From Chitinimonas taiwanensis DSM 18899 (GTDB lineage: Bacteria; Pseudomonadota; Gammaproteobacteria; Burkholderiales; Chitinimonadaceae), in the NCBI RefSeq assembly GCF_900119825.1, contig NZ_FPKR01000004.1, positions 248,001 through 312,000 of the forward strand: a stretch of DNA of 64,000 nucleotides, given 5' to 3'. Of this stretch, positions 8,272 to 19,029 are shown in pieces. Position 1 is the first letter of the stretch, and every line of letters starts with the position of its first letter. The notes below the pieces were generated by a model, which was not told the origin of the DNA, did no database searches, and saw nothing but the letters and a program-made list of their open reading frames with translations. The position numbers and the translations under genes were made by a program.

Positions 8272-11088
8272 TTAGAAGAACTTGTATTCCAAGCCGATGT
8301 TGAACATGCGTCCTTGTACGTTGATCAGCTCCGAGTTTGGCGGAATGATGCCGCCGCCATCCTCACCCCAGGCGCGTTGATCGAAGTACTTGCGGTTGAG
8401 CACGTTCTTGATGAACAGCGATGCGGTCAGATTTTTGATCCCTGTGTAAGCGACCGAGTAATCGACACGCGAGAAGCTGTCCACCTTGCAGTCGGCGCTC
8501 GACATTCCCTTCTTGGCACAATCGGAAATTGTGTAGCTCGGGTCGTCGTAATCACCTTGCAGCGAGGTGCCGCTTTCATGCGCGACACGAATCGTGTTGC
8601 TGAATGCGCCAGTCTTCAGTCGCAAGGAAAGATCACCGATCAGGCGCGAGTAACCATAGCGGCCCGCCAGGTTATCACCCCAGTCATTGCGTCCTTCGCT
8701 GAACGCACGATATGACATCAGATAGGTGGCATTCAGCTCGGATGTGAGCGTGCCGAGTGCGCCGAGGTTATTCCGCAAATTGAAGTTGAAATCCACACCA
8801 TCGGTCTTGGTCTTGGAAACATTCTTGAACTTGCTGGTAATCGACAGCAATTGGCCAGCCGTCACACCATATTGAGCTTGCTCAGCGGTAGTGAATGTGC
8901 GGTCGGTGCCATCCAGAGTCTTGCGCGTAATGATGCCAACGGTCGTTGGGCCTTCGCGATTCAGTACTTCGCTGTAGCTGTCGGTACGAATCTCATTCTT
9001 ACGTTCAATGCGCCAGTAATCAGCACTCATGCTGAAGTTCTGAAGCGGCTCCAGGACAAAGCCAAAGTTAAAACTCTTGCTTTCTTCTGGCTTGATGTCA
9101 GGGTTGTTTGCGACCTTGCCCAGAACGCCGGAGGTGCACTCTGCCGAGTAAACACTATCCGCCCGTGCGAGCAGGGTAGCCCGTTGCGGGTCGCTTGCCG
9201 GCAGTGCTTTGGCTTGGTTCTCTAGGTCGGTAGCGAGCGCCTGTGCTTGGTCACAACGCTTGGGGTCAACAACCGTGGTGAAGCTGGTTTTGAGCGAGTC
9301 CGAGCTTTCAGACAGATTGGGTGCCCTGAAACCCGTTTCAACACTGCCGCGCAGTACTAGCTGCTTGGTCGGTTGGTAACGCAAAGCGAGTTTCGGCGAG
9401 ACGTGTGGATCCAGGTTGGGGAATTTATCCGCACGTGCTGCCAATTGGGCTTCAATTTTCTCACTGACCGGGATGCTCAACTCACCAAAGATCGAGCCAT
9501 AGGTACGTGAGGAGTTGGCGCCACTGAAGCCGTAGCCGACGATGTCACCATTCCGGATGTTCTCTGAGGTACCGACATCCAGCTTTTCGTGCCGAATGTC
9601 TGTGCCCACGGCGAAGCTAAGCAGGCCTGCAGGCAGATCAACCAAGCCCCCGGTCAGCTTCGCATCAAAGAAGTTGACTGTCGTTTCACCCGTAAAGGCG
9701 TAAGTCGGGAAGAGTTCGTTCAAGACGGCGGCACTGTTTTGTTGCCCCAGCTTGTAGGTCCGGTTGAAGAACAGCGGGTCATTGCCGTCGACTGCCGCTT
9801 TGTAATCGCCGATGTGCTTGATAAAGCCCGATTCGCTGAATGCGCCGCGCAACGTATTGGTTGCCTTCGAGCCAAGTTGACCAACCGCGCCATCCCAGTC
9901 GTAATCGCCTAGTGTTCCCCTCAAACCAGCCAGAACGCGGTATTGGCTTGCGTCCACTTTGCCGCCTTCGCCGGAATCAACGAAGCGGTAGCGAATACCG
10001 GCGAAATCGCCGGTCGTGTTGTAAGGGTTATCTGCCAGGATCGGGCTGGTGCGGTCCATGTACTTGAACTCACCAGTGATGGGATTGGCCCAGCTGCTAT
10101 CGCCCGAACCCCAGAGGGTGAAGGCGCTCAGATAGCTGGTTTTGGTTTTTGCGTAGGTGGCATCTCCATAAGCCTGTAGGTTGTTGCCAAGATCCAGCGT
10201 ACCGGCGACAAGGAAGTTGGCCCGCTTGGACTCTGGAACAGCCTGGAAGCGCTCATAACGGTCATACATGCACAAGCCGTTGGCTGCAGGGGTGCAGCCT
10301 GCCGCTGGCGAGGTGCTGCCGTCTGCATAGCTGTCCAGGTTGCCTGGGTAGGAGTAGCTAGAGAAGGTGCCAATGCTGCGGTTGAATCGGTATGCCTCTG
10401 GGTTAATGTTCCTGAGGGCATCTCGCCACACAAAGCCATCACGCTTGTAGGCTTCCGCATTAAACATCACGTTGTAGCGATCTTCACTCAGAGAGCCCAT
10501 CCCGCCGGTCAAGCTCGCACTCACCGTGTCGAACAAACCGCGCTGCATGGAGTTGCTGTAGGTGGTCTTTGCCTGAAGACCCTGATAGTCCTTACGGGTG
10601 ATGATGTTGATCACACCGGCGACCGCATCTGAGCCGTAAATCGCCGACGCACCGCTCTTCAGAATTTCTACGCGTTCAACCATATCCAATGGCAGTGCAT
10701 CGATATTGGTGACGGACTCCGCGTAGTCTGGGGTACCGAAGGCGGCAACTCGACGACCGTTGAGCAGAACCAAGGTTGAAGACGTACCCAGATTCCGGAG
10801 CGAAGTCGAGGACGCGCCCGAGGCAAATGAGTTGCCGCCGGTGATGTCGCTCAAACCGCCCGTTGCCGCGGAGGTCGACTCTAGGGCGTCCTTGAGTGTC
10901 AGTGCGCCAGTAGCCGCGATCGCCTCTTTGGTTACAACCTGCACCGGAACCGCGGTTTCCTTGCTGGTCCGCTTAATATTCGAGCCGGTGACTTGAATTT
11001 TTTCAATTTGTTGGACTTCGTCAGCGGCATGCGCGATGTGGGCGGTACCAATCGCGGCAATGGCGAGCGCCAGATACTTTGCTTTCAT
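8272..11088 (-). CDS. TonB-dependent outer membrane receptor
   Basis: A 938-residue outer membrane beta-barrel receptor for energised uptake of a large or scarce nutrient. A cleavable signal peptide covers residues 1-22 (to AHA), followed by a TonB-box-like EKIQVTG, a plug domain (SNIKRT, LRNLGTSSTLVLLNGRRV, ALPLDMVERVEILKSGASAIYGSDAVAGVINII) and a long barrel ending in the terminal aromatic residue (LEYKFF). The start at 11088 has a GGGGAGAAGTA ribosome site. The subtype resembles receptors common in polymer-degrading bacteria, but the substrate cannot be read from the sequence. The gene is somewhat A/T-richer than its neighbours. It stands alone; exbBD lie about 8 kb away and no tonB is in the window. 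Confidence 0.92.
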   Translation of the reverse strand: MKAKYLALAIAAIGTAHIAHAADEVQQIEKIQVTGSNIKRTSKETAVPVQVVTKEAIAATGALTLKDALESTSAATGGLSDITGGNSFASGASSTSLRNLGTSSTLVLLNGRRVAAFGTPDYAESVTNIDALPLDMVERVEILKSGASAIYGSDAVAGVINIITRKDYQGLQAKTTYSNSMQRGLFDTVSASLTGGMGSLSEDRYNVMFNAEAYKRDGFVWRDALRNINPEAYRFNRSIGTFSSYSYPGNLDSYADGSTSPAAGCTPAANGLCMYDRYERFQAVPESKRANFLVAGTLDLGNNLQAYGDATYAKTKTSYLSAFTLWGSGDSSWANPITGEFKYMDRTSPILADNPYNTTGDFAGIRYRFVDSGEGGKVDASQYRVLAGLRGTLGDYDWDGAVGQLGSKATNTLRGAFSESGFIKHIGDYKAAVDGNDPLFFNRTYKLGQQNSAAVLNELFPTYAFTGETTVNFFDAKLTGGLVDLPAGLLSFAVGTDIRHEKLDVGTSENIRNGDIVGYGFSGANSSRTYGSIFGELSIPVSEKIEAQLAARADKFPNLDPHVSPKLALRYQPTKQLVLRGSVETGFRAPNLSESSDSLKTSFTTVVDPKRCDQAQALATDLENQAKALPASDPQRATLLARADSVYSAECTSGVLGKVANNPDIKPEESKSFNFGFVLEPLQNFSMSADYWRIERKNEIRTDSYSEVLNREGPTTVGIITRKTLDGTDRTFTTAEQAQYGVTAGQLLSITSKFKNVSKTKTDGVDFNFNLRNNLGALGTLTSELNATYLMSYRAFSEGRNDWGDNLAGRYGYSRLIGDLSLRLKTGAFSNTIRVAHESGTSLQGDYDDPSYTISDCAKKGMSSADCKVDSFSRVDYSVAYTGIKNLTASLFIKNVLNRKYFDQRAWGEDGGGIIPPNSELINVQGRMFNIGLEYKFF

Positions 11089-11132
11089 TACTTCTCCCCT
11101 GAAACAGATTTGGTGACTGTCTTGCGTGTGTG

Positions 11133-11150
11133 CGCCTTCTTTAGAAGGCG
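11133..11150 (-). promoter_or_regulatory. Perfect inverted repeat in the TonB receptor leader
   Basis: CGCCTTCT, two bases, AGAAGGCG: an 8-bp perfect dyad located 45-62 bp upstream of the receptor start codon. It could form a hairpin in the 5' leader or serve as an operator. No run of T follows on the receptor strand close by, so it is not a simple terminator. Confidence 0.5.
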
Positions 11151-11214
11151 TAGCGCCGAGGAAAGTTAGCACGAGGAGCGGCAGGCAATACTGTGTGCAA
11201 TACAACAGACACAA

Positions 11215-11240
11215 ACTTGGTTGCCAAAATGCAACCAAGT
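11215..11240. promoter_or_regulatory. Perfect 10-bp inverted repeat, probable operator
   Basis: ACTTGGTTGC and GCAACCAAGT separated by CAAAAT, in the middle of the 301-bp divergent gap between the TonB receptor and PEPCK genes. The size and symmetry suit a dimeric repressor or activator. It is about 127 bp from the receptor start and 150 bp from the PEPCK start. Confidence 0.55.
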
Positions 11241-11255
11241 GTAAGAAGTGCGTTT

Positions 11256-11285
11256 TGTAGTTTTATTTCTTCAACTACATTTTTC
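11256..11285 (+). promoter_or_regulatory. AT-rich hairpin followed by T run
   Basis: TGTAGTT (11256-11262) pairs with AACTACA (11273-11279) across a 10-base loop and is followed by a run of T. It resembles a weak terminator or attenuator on the rightward strand ahead of the PEPCK gene, but could equally be an operator. The divergent gap 11089-11389 holds no gene; these three dyads are its visible content. Confidence 0.35.
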
Positions 11286-11389
11286 GGGACTCGCTGGGCG
11301 AAGTTTGCGAAAATGCGCGCAATTGCAGTCGGTGCTTGCGCTGGCCGACCGAGTTTTCGCCATCTTCTGCTTTATCTATCGAGGCCTTC

Positions 11390-13204
11390 ATGCAGTTCGC
11401 TCCCCCCGCCTACATCCAGCACCAAGCCCTGATCAACTGGGTGGCCAAGGTGGCCGCCCTGACCAAGCCCGATGCCATTCACTGGGTGGATGGTTCCGAA
11501 GCCGAGAACGAGGCGCTGCTGGCCCAGATGGTGAAGGCTGGTACGCTAACCAAGCTGAATCCGGCCAAGCGCCGTAACAGCTATGCAGCGTTTTCCGACC
11601 CGTCCGATGTGGCCCGTGTGGAAGATCGCACTTATGTCTGTGCGCAGAACAAGGCTGATGCCGGTCCGAACAATAACTGGATGGATCCGGCCGAGATGCG
11701 CGGCACTCTCGACGGTCTGTTCGACGGCTGCATGCGTGGCCGCACCCTGTATGTAATTCCGTTCAGCATGGGCCCGCTCGGTTCGCCGATTGCCCATATC
11801 GGTATCGAACTCACCGATTCGCCCTATGTCGTGGCCTCGATGCGCATCATGACCCGTATGGGCAAGCAGGTGTACGACGTGCTGGGCAAGGACGGTGACT
11901 ATGTGCCCTGCGTGCACTCGGTTGGCGCACCCTTGGCTGTCGGGCAGGCCGATGTGGCCTGGCCGTGCAATAAGGACACCAAGTACATCGTTCACTTCCC
12001 GGAAACCCGCGAGATTTGGTCCTACGGTTCGGGTTATGGCGGCAATGCCCTGTTGGGCAAGAAGTGCTTTGCCTTGCGCATCGCCTCCACCATGGGCCGT
12101 GACCAGGGCTGGCTGGCCGAACATATGCTGATCCTGGGCGTGGAAAACCCGCAGGGCGAGAAGAGCTATGTGGCAGCGGCCTTCCCCTCGGCTTGCGGCA
12201 AGACCAACTTCGCCATGTTGATCCCGCCCAAGGCTTACGACGGCTGGAAGGTCACCACCGTGGGTGACGATATCGCCTGGATCAAGCCCGGTGCGGATGG
12301 CAAGCTGTATGCGATCAACCCGGAAAACGGCTACTTCGGCGTGGCGCCCGGTACCTCGGTGAAGTCGAATCCGAATGCCATGGCCATGCTGCACGAGAAC
12401 GTGATCTTCACCAATGTGGCGCTGACCGATGACGGCGACGTGTGGTGGGAAGGCATGAGCAAGGATGTGCCCGAGCATCTGATCGACTGGCAGGGCAAGG
12501 ACTGGACGCCGGCTTCGGGTACCAAGGCTGCCCATCCGAACGCTCGCTTCACCGTGTCGGCCACCCAGTGCCCCTCGCTTGACCCAGCCTGGAACGACCC
12601 GGCTGGCGTGCCGATCTCGGCCTTCATCTTCGGTGGCCGTCGCTCGTCCACCGTGCCGCTGGTATTCGAGGCCAAGAGCTGGGAAGACGGCGTGTACATG
12701 GCTGCCACCATGGGTTCGGAAACCACCGCTGCCGCCATGGGGGCCCAGGGTCTGACCCGCCGTGACCCGTTTGCGATGCTGCCTTTCTGCGGCTACCACA
12801 TGGGTGACTACTTCCAGCACTGGCTGAGCATGGGCGAGCGCGTCAAGCAGCATGCGCCGCACATCTTCTGTGTGAACTGGTTCCGCACCGATGCGGACGG
12901 CAAGTTCATCTGGCCGGGCTTTGGAGACAATATGCGCGTGCTTGAATGGATGGTCGGCCGTGTGCAGGGCAAGGCCGAGGCACATGAAACGCTGCTGGGC
13001 TGGACGCCGGGCTATCAGGACATCAACTGGACCGATCTGGCCGAGATGAACCCAGCCCTGTTCGACAAGCTCATGCATCTGGATGCCGACACCTGGCGCC
13101 GCGAGCTCGATCTGCACGACGAGTGGCTGGCCAAGCTGGCCGACCGCCTGCCGCCCGCGCTGCAAGCCAAGCGCAAGCGCCTTGGCGACGCCTTGCTCGC
13201 CTGA
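11390..13204 (+). CDS. pckG: Phosphoenolpyruvate carboxykinase (GTP)
   Basis: This enzyme converts oxaloacetate and GTP to phosphoenolpyruvate, the entry step of gluconeogenesis, in the cytoplasm. The GTP-type family is recognised by [11 protein letters not shown] with the reactive C269 in the P-loop, [19 protein letters not shown] and the N-terminal [19 protein letters not shown] substrate block. Length is 604 residues, typical. The frame is open upstream to 11336, but the family N-terminus and a GAGG ribosome site support the ATG at 11390. It converges on PPi-phosphofructokinase, sharing one symmetrical terminator, so the two key enzymes of opposite glycolytic direction are neighbours. Confidence 0.96.
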   Translation: MQFAPPAYIQHQALINWVAKVAALTKPDAIHWVDGSEAENEALLAQMVKAGTLTKLNPAKRRNSYAAFSDPSDVARVEDRTYVCAQNKADAGPNNNWMDPAEMRGTLDGLFDGCMRGRTLYVIPFSMGPLGSPIAHIGIELTDSPYVVASMRIMTRMGKQVYDVLGKDGDYVPCVHSVGAPLAVGQADVAWPCNKDTKYIVHFPETREIWSYGSGYGGNALLGKKCFALRIASTMGRDQGWLAEHMLILGVENPQGEKSYVAAAFPSACGKTNFAMLIPPKAYDGWKVTTVGDDIAWIKPGADGKLYAINPENGYFGVAPGTSVKSNPNAMAMLHENVIFTNVALTDDGDVWWEGMSKDVPEHLIDWQGKDWTPASGTKAAHPNARFTVSATQCPSLDPAWNDPAGVPISAFIFGGRRSSTVPLVFEAKSWEDGVYMAATMGSETTAAAMGAQGLTRRDPFAMLPFCGYHMGDYFQHWLSMGERVKQHAPHIFCVNWFRTDADGKFIWPGFGDNMRVLEWMVGRVQGKAEAHETLLGWTPGYQDINWTDLAEMNPALFDKLMHLDADTWRRELDLHDEWLAKLADRLPPALQAKRKRLGDALLA

Positions 13205-13220
13205 TTGGTGCTGGGCATGC

Positions 13221-13258
13221 AGATAGAAAAAGCCACCCTAGGGTGGCTTTTTCTATCT
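13221..13258. terminator. Bidirectional terminator between pckG and PPi-PFK genes
   Basis: A nearly perfect 38-bp palindrome: AGATAGAAAAAGCCACCC (13221-13238) and its mirror ending at 13258, with T runs on both strands. It can end both converging transcripts. Confidence 0.85.
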
Positions 13259-13323
13259 GCGGCAGGCAGGCCTGGTGCAGGCGGCGGCGCTTTGGCCGCC
13301 CATCAGCCAGGGCGAGCCGTCGC

Positions 13324-14583
13324 TTAGACCTTGAACTCGGGCAGCTTCTTGGCCACCGACTGGTTCTGCAGGCGCACATAGTGCGGCAGGCCGTGCTTGA
13401 ACGGTGGGAAGTCCTCGCCTTCGATCAGCGGCGACAGATAGCGGCGGCAGGCGTCGGTGATATGAAAGCCATCGGCCGTGATGAAGTCGCGTGGCATGAA
13501 TTTCTCGACATTGGCCACCTCGCTCAGCGGTGCATCGACGATATCCCACTGGTAAGGCGCGTCGCTCAGGCGGCGAATGGCCGGCATCACCGAATTCTTG
13601 CCGGCCAGCGCGGCTTCCACCGCGGCCTTGCCCAGTGCATATGCCTGTTCGACATCGGTCTTGCTGGCGATATGGCGCGCGGCGCGCTGCAGATAGTCGG
13701 CCACGGCCCAGTGGTATTTGTAGCCGAGCTTGTCCTTGATCAGCTGAGCGATGGTCGGGGCCACGCCACCCAGTTGCGAATGGCCGAAGGCGTCCTTCAG
13801 GCCGGTTTCGGACAGGAACTTGCCGTCCTTGTTCTTGATGCCTTCCGACACGCCGATCACGCAGTGATCGTACTTCTCGACCGTGGCCTTCACCTTGGCG
13901 AGGAAGGCTGCCTCATCGAACTCGATTTCCGGGAACAGCAGGATATGCGGGCCTTCGCCCTCGGCTTCGGCGGCCAGGCCGCAGGCCGCGGTGATCCAGC
14001 CGGCATGGCGGCCCATCACTTCCAGAATGAAGACCTTGGTCGAAGTCTTGGCCATCGAGGCCACGTCGTAGCCGGCCTCGCGGATCGAGGTGGCTACATA
14101 CTTGGCCACCGAGCCAAAGCCCGGGCAGCAATCGGTAATCGGCAGATCATTGTCCACCGTCTTCGGCACATGGATGGCCTGGATCGGGTAGCCCATGGTT
14201 TCGGACAGCTGGGCGACCTTGTAGCAGGTGTCGGCCGAGTCGCCACCGCCGTTGTAGAAGAAGTAGCCGATGTTATGCGCCTTGAACACCTCGATCAGGC
14301 GCTCGTACTGTTCCTTGTGGGTGTCTACGCTTTTCAGCTTGTAGCGGCAGGAGCCGAAGGCGCCCGAGGGCGTGTGCTTGAGCGCGGCGATATCGGCGGC
14401 GCTTTCCAACGAGGTATCGATCAGGTCTTCGCTCAGCGCGCCGATGATGCCGTTGCGGCCGGCGTAGACGGTGCCGATCTTGTCGCCATGCCGACGGGCG
14501 GTTTCGATCACACCGGCGGCAGAGGCGTTGATGACGGCGGTGACGCCGCCCGACTGGGCGTAGAAAGCGTTCTTGATGCTCAT
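13324..14583 (-). CDS. Pyrophosphate-dependent 6-phosphofructokinase
   Basis: Phosphorylates fructose 6-phosphate, probably using pyrophosphate rather than ATP, and can run reversibly. Two features point to PPi use: PKTVDNDLP, where ATP enzymes have PGTIDND, and YNGGGDSADT instead of the ATP-type GGDGS. The family blocks FILEVMGRHAGWI and IGVSEGI are intact, and length (419 residues) fits the class. Placement beside PEPCK suggests local control of carbon flow, though the donor specificity is inferred from motifs only. Confidence 0.92.
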   Translation of the reverse strand: MSIKNAFYAQSGGVTAVINASAAGVIETARRHGDKIGTVYAGRNGIIGALSEDLIDTSLESAADIAALKHTPSGAFGSCRYKLKSVDTHKEQYERLIEVFKAHNIGYFFYNGGGDSADTCYKVAQLSETMGYPIQAIHVPKTVDNDLPITDCCPGFGSVAKYVATSIREAGYDVASMAKTSTKVFILEVMGRHAGWITAACGLAAEAEGEGPHILLFPEIEFDEAAFLAKVKATVEKYDHCVIGVSEGIKNKDGKFLSETGLKDAFGHSQLGGVAPTIAQLIKDKLGYKYHWAVADYLQRAARHIASKTDVEQAYALGKAAVEAALAGKNSVMPAIRRLSDAPYQWDIVDAPLSEVANVEKFMPRDFITADGFHITDACRRYLSPLIEGEDFPPFKHGLPHYVRLQNQSVAKKLPEFKV

Positions 14584-14640
14584 GGATGCTCCTGGTGGGA
14601 TTGCGGGCGGCCGCCGGGGCCGCCTACCGGTTGCTGATCG

Positions 14641-15204
14641 TTACTTGGCCGCCTCGCTGGCATGCCATTGCTTGAGTTGTGCGCGCCACGCGCTCCAGTC
14701 ATGGGGCTGGCCGGTTTCGAAGCGCGTCTGCAGATTCTTCAGCACATTCGGCCAGGCCTTCTCGAAGTAGGCGCGCGCCTTCGGCCATTCGCCGCCACTG
14801 CCCCAGCCCAGATGGCTGAGACTGAGCCGCGTGCCCTCACCCTCGGGCGCAAAGCGCAGGATGACCACCGTGCGTTGCGCGCGTGCTTCAGGCAGGTGGG
14901 GCGGGGCATTCCAGGTGAAAGAGAGCAACTTCTCCTGCTCGATGGCCAGGATGCGCATGCCATCCGCACCCTTCATACCCGGTTTGCCATACGGGTCCAT
15001 ATAGATGTGAAAGGCGCCGTCAGGGCGCGCGTCCACTTCGGCCTCCGGTGCGAAGAAGCTGCGGATGCCGGCGCTGCTGGTCCAGGCCTGCCAGACCGCG
15101 CTGACCGGTGCCTTGACCGCCACCGAGAGCTCGATCGCTGATTCGGCCGCCTGCAAGGCGGTACTACACAGCAGGGCGGCAGTCAGTAGCAGTGGGCGCA
15201 GCAT
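14641..15204 (-). CDS. Periplasmic SRPBCC/AHSA1-like protein
   Basis: A 187-residue protein with a signal peptide (MLRPLLLTAALLCSTALQA) followed by a START-like, hydrophobic-cavity fold of the AHSA1 (activator of Hsp90 ATPase homologue) group. Typical blocks are IELSVAVKAPVSAVWQAWT, PEAEVDARPDGAFHIYM and the late SHLGWGSGGEWPKARAYFEKAWPNVL. Members bind small hydrophobic ligands or modify them; the ligand here is unknown. Export to the periplasm is unusual, as most relatives are cytoplasmic. It lies 57 bp upstream of the PPi-PFK start in the same direction. Confidence 0.8.
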   Translation of the reverse strand: MLRPLLLTAALLCSTALQAAESAIELSVAVKAPVSAVWQAWTSSAGIRSFFAPEAEVDARPDGAFHIYMDPYGKPGMKGADGMRILAIEQEKLLSFTWNAPPHLPEARAQRTVVILRFAPEGEGTRLSLSHLGWGSGGEWPKARAYFEKAWPNVLKNLQTRFETGQPHDWSAWRAQLKQWHASEAAK

Positions 15205-15331
15205 GGCAACACTCCCGGCGGGTTTTGGACGGGCGCAATTGTAGTCTGAAACTACCGCTTACGCCGCGCCGGCCGGCGCCTGCCAAGTCGCCGCTGCCTC
15301 ATGCTTTTGGTGATGCGGGGCGGGCGTGGGC

Positions 15332-15952
15332 TCAGGCCACGTAGGCGGCGATGCTGACGAAATGGCAGACGCTGCCGCCCAGCACGAATAGGTGCCAGAT
15401 GCCGTGGTAGTGCGGGTACTTCTCGTCATTGAGGAAGAAATAGATGCCGAAGCTGTAGACGAGGCCGCCGGCCGCCAGCCAGACCATGCCGCCGGTGGGC
15501 AGGGCAGCGATCAGTGGCTTGACGGCGATCAGCACCATCCAGCCCATTACCACATACAGAATCATCGACAGGATGCGCGTGCGCCGTCCCAGGGTCAGCT
15601 CCTGCACGATGCCGAACAGCGCGAGGCCCCACACGATGCCGAACAGCGTCCAGCCCCAGGCGCCGCGCAGCGTGACCAGCGCATACGGGGTATAGGTGCC
15701 GGCAATTAACAGATAGATCGCACAGTGGTCGAATTTCTGCAGCACGGCCTTGGCCGATTTATGCGCAATGCTGTGATAGATGGTGGAAAAACCATACAGC
15801 AGCACCAGCATGGCGCCATAGATGCTGAAGCTGACGATCTTCCATGGGTCACCCTGCAGGCTAGCCAGTACAACCAGGATCACCAGGCCGGCGATGCTGA
15901 AGGCCGTGCCGGCCAGGTGGGTGATGCTATTGAAACGCTCGCCTCGATACAT
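15332..15952 (-). CDS. Hemolysin III / PAQR-family membrane protein
   Basis: A 206-residue inner-membrane protein with seven predicted segments. The PAQR-family metal-site residues are visible: STIYHS after the second segment, DHCAIYLLIAGTYTP in the middle and HYHGIWHLFVLGGSVCHF near the end. Despite the name, bacterial members are not proven toxins; they resemble adiponectin-receptor hydrolases and are linked to membrane lipid homeostasis. An AAGG ribosome site precedes the ATG. Confidence 0.9.
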   Translation of the reverse strand: MYRGERFNSITHLAGTAFSIAGLVILVVLASLQGDPWKIVSFSIYGAMLVLLYGFSTIYHSIAHKSAKAVLQKFDHCAIYLLIAGTYTPYALVTLRGAWGWTLFGIVWGLALFGIVQELTLGRRTRILSMILYVVMGWMVLIAVKPLIAALPTGGMVWLAAGGLVYSFGIYFFLNDEKYPHYHGIWHLFVLGGSVCHFVSIAAYVA

Positions 15953-16195
15953 GCCTTGCTTGCCTCTCTGGGGTGGCTGCCGTGGGTGGAAACATATTCA
16001 GGCCAAGAGCCACCAATCTGCACTCTAAGTGGCGCAGATTGGGGCGATAGATACGATGTGCAAGCTGCGGGGAACCCACGCTGCGGCGGGCAGCTAGGGC
16101 CGGCGATTGATGCATCGCTTAAGTCGGCTGCTTGCCGAGCATCGGCCGGTGCCTCGGGCCGTTCGGTGGCTGGCGCGATAGGGTCGATTACGGGC
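15953..16195. other. Intergenic stretch without recognisable gene
   Basis: Between the hemolysin-III-like gene and the adk terminator. I see no open frame with a credible ribosome site and no RNA gene here; the hemolysin-III promoter presumably lies within it. Confidence 0.5.
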
Positions 16196-16224
16196 AAAAA
16201 AACAGGCGGGGTTGCCCCCGCCTG
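16196..16224 (-). terminator. Intrinsic terminator after adk
   Basis: A 9-bp stem (CAGGCGGGG at 16203-16211, CCCCGCCTG at 16216-16224), followed on the leftward strand by seven T. It ends the leftward transcript of adk 29 bp past its stop. Confidence 0.85.
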
Positions 16225-16252
16225 GTCTTGATGCCGAATGTACGCTGGTGAC

Positions 16253-16963
<711 letters not shown>

Positions 16964-16987
16964 TCATGGGCGGCACCGGCCTGATCG

Positions 16988-17758
16988 CTACTGCGCGTGC
17001 AAGGCATTCCAGCGTTGGCGAACCCGTTCCAGATCGGCCGGCGTGTCCACGCCCGCTTCGGGGGCATGGTCCATGACGGCGACACCGATGGCATGACCAT
17101 GCCAGAGCACGCGCAGCTGTTCGAGCGCTTCGAATTGCTCCAGGGCACAGGGGGCCAGATTGCGGTACTGACGTAGAAAGCCGGCGCGGTAGCCGTAGAT
17201 GCCAATGTGCCGAAAAACCGGTAGGTCGGTCGGCAACGCCGCGCGCGTCTGATTGAATGCGTCGCGGGCGTAGGGAATTGGTGCCCGGCTAAAGTAGAGG
17301 GCGCGGCCGGCATGGTCAAGCACGACCTTGACCACATTGGGGTTGAACATGTCCTCTGCGCTAGCAATAGCGTGGCAGGCCGTGGTCATCGGCAGGGTGT
17401 TGTCGCGCTGCAACATATGCGCGACCGCGTCGATCAGGCCTGGGTCGATCAGCGGCTCATCGCCCTGCACATTCACGACCGCCGCCTCGTCGCCCAGACC
17501 GAGCAAGTCGGCTGCCTCGGCCAGACGCTCGGTGCCCGAGGCATGGTCGGCGCGCGTCATCAGCGCATTGAAGCCATGCTCGCGCACCACGGCGTGAATG
17601 CGCGCGTCGTCGGTGGCCACATGCACGGCGCTGGCGCCGCTTTGCAGTGCACGTTCGGCCACGCGCACGATCATCGGCTTGCCGCCGATATCGGCCAGCG
17701 GCTTCTCGGGCAGGCGGCTCGATGCGAGCCGAGCCGGAATCAGGGCGACGAAGCTCAC
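16988..17758 (-). CDS. kdsB: 3-deoxy-manno-octulosonate cytidylyltransferase
   Basis: KdsB activates Kdo with CTP for attachment to lipid A. The N-terminal nucleotide-binding motif [15 protein letters not shown] begins six residues from a GTG start at 17758, followed by [10 protein letters not shown] and [14 protein letters not shown]. Length is 256 residues. The start codon overlaps the stop of trm112 by 4 bp (GTGA), so translation is probably coupled. It forms part of a leftward exbB-exbD-lpxK-trm112-kdsB-adk order seen in many betaproteobacteria. Confidence 0.96.
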   Translation of the reverse strand: MSFVALIPARLASSRLPEKPLADIGGKPMIVRVAERALQSGASAVHVATDDARIHAVVREHGFNALMTRADHASGTERLAEAADLLGLGDEAAVVNVQGDEPLIDPGLIDAVAHMLQRDNTLPMTTACHAIASAEDMFNPNVVKVVLDHAGRALYFSRAPIPYARDAFNQTRAALPTDLPVFRHIGIYGYRAGFLRQYRNLAPCALEQFEALEQLRVLWHGHAIGVAVMDHAPEAGVDTPADLERVRQRWNALHAQ

Positions 17759-17940
17759 GAACCGACTTCCTCGTCGGCCGGCAGCTCGCGCGCCTCGCTT
17801 TCCAGCATGACCGGGATGCCATCCTTGATGGCGAAGGCCAGCCGGTCGCCACGGCAGATCAGTTCCTGGCGGGCCTTGTCCAGATGCAGCGGCCCCTTGC
17901 AGACCGGGCAAACGAGGATTTCGAGCAGTTTGGCGTCCAT
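17755..17940 (-). CDS. Trm112-family zinc-binding small protein
   Basis: A 61-residue protein starting [18 protein letters not shown], with a CxxC pair and the later [19 protein letters not shown] block, exactly the YcaR/Trm112 pattern. Eukaryotic Trm112 activates methyltransferases; the bacterial role is not settled. Gene position between lpxK and kdsB is conserved in proteobacteria, suggesting a link to lipopolysaccharide synthesis or simply operon history. It ends in a 4-bp overlap with kdsB and begins 52 bp after lpxK. Confidence 0.9.
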   Translation of the reverse strand: MDAKLLEILVCPVCKGPLHLDKARQELICRGDRLAFAIKDGIPVMLESEARELPADEEVGS

Positions 17941-17992
17941 GGTGATTCCAGATGGTTTGGCCCCGGCGCAGCCAGTGCGCAGGGCAAGGCGG

Positions 17993-19012
17993 CTAGTGCC
18001 GCGTGGGCGGTTGAAGAGCGCGCAGCCGCTGGATCAGCCAGGCGGCGAGGTCGGGGGCAATCTGCGCCGCGACCGGCACGACCCAAATATTACCATCGTG
18101 CTGCAGTGCGGCGAGCTTCACCGCGTCCTTCTCGGTGCACAGCAGCGTTGGCGCGGCGATGGCAGCCAGATCGGCTGCGCTATACGCATGGTGGTCGGGA
18201 AACGCATGCTCGCTGAAGCCGTGCAGGCCAGCCGCACGCAGAGTGGCAAAGAAGCGCGCCGGGTGGCCAATGCCCGCCAGTGCCGCCAAGGGCTGGCCGG
18301 CGAACTCGGCCAGCGGGCGGCTTTGTTCGGGCTGGGCTAGCCGATAGGCGCTGTGCGCCAGCAGCTGCATCAGAAAGCGTGGCGTGTTGGGGGCGGTGCG
18401 TGCACCGAGCTCGGGCTGGCCGCCGTTGAACAGGATGGCATCCACGTTGGCCAGGCGCTGACGGGTTTCGCGCAGTGGGCCGGCCGGCAGCAGCCAACCG
18501 TTCTGCAGGCCGCGCTGCCCATCCACCACGGCGATCTCAATATCGCGCGCCAGCCGGTAATGTTGCAGGCCGTCGTCGCACAGCAGCACGTCGGTGCCTG
18601 GATGGGCAGCCAGCAGTGCGCGCGCGGCAGCCGGACGATCGCGCCCGACGAAGACCGGGCAACCGCTGCTGCGTGCCAGCAGCAGCGGTTCATCACCGAA
18701 GTGCTGCGCGCTGCCCTGTGGATCGACTTGCACCACGCCTTGCTGCTGCCCGCCATAGCCGCGGCTGACGATGCCTGGGCGCAGGCCTGCCGCGCGCAGC
18801 GCCTGGGCCAGATAGAGCACGGTGGGCGTCTTACCGGCGCCGCCCGCGCTGATATTGCCGACCACTACCACCGGTACCGCCAGGCGCTCGCTGCGCAGCA
18901 GGCCGCTGCGGTACAGCGCACGACGCCCCAGCGCCAGTGCGCCGAAAACGGCGCTCAGCGGCAGCAGCAGGGCGGCGGGAAAGCGGCTTTGCCAGAACTT
19001 GGGCGTATGCAT
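17993..19012 (-). CDS. lpxK: Tetraacyldisaccharide 4'-kinase
   Basis: LpxK phosphorylates the lipid A precursor at the 4' position at the inner membrane. The N-terminal membrane-associated helix is followed by [15 protein letters not shown], the characteristic extended P-loop, then [16 protein letters not shown] and [12 protein letters not shown]. Length is 339 residues from the ATG at 19012. The frame stays open to an ATG at 19039 that lies inside the hairpin of an intrinsic terminator, which would add nine residues (MFFCGLALP). The ribosome site for either start is poor. See the finding on this junction. Confidence 0.95.
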   Translation of the reverse strand: MHTPKFWQSRFPAALLLPLSAVFGALALGRRALYRSGLLRSERLAVPVVVVGNISAGGAGKTPTVLYLAQALRAAGLRPGIVSRGYGGQQQGVVQVDPQGSAQHFGDEPLLLARSSGCPVFVGRDRPAAARALLAAHPGTDVLLCDDGLQHYRLARDIEIAVVDGQRGLQNGWLLPAGPLRETRQRLANVDAILFNGGQPELGARTAPNTPRFLMQLLAHSAYRLAQPEQSRPLAEFAGQPLAALAGIGHPARFFATLRAAGLHGFSEHAFPDHHAYSAADLAAIAAPTLLCTEKDAVKLAALQHDGNIWVVPVAAQIAPDLAAWLIQRLRALQPPTRH

Positions 19013-19029
19013 AGGCAAGGCGAGTCCAC

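Noticed and set aside
11546-13165. 539-residue open frame antisense to pckG
   Set aside because: Shadow of the PEPCK gene; His/Arg/Gly-rich without domains.
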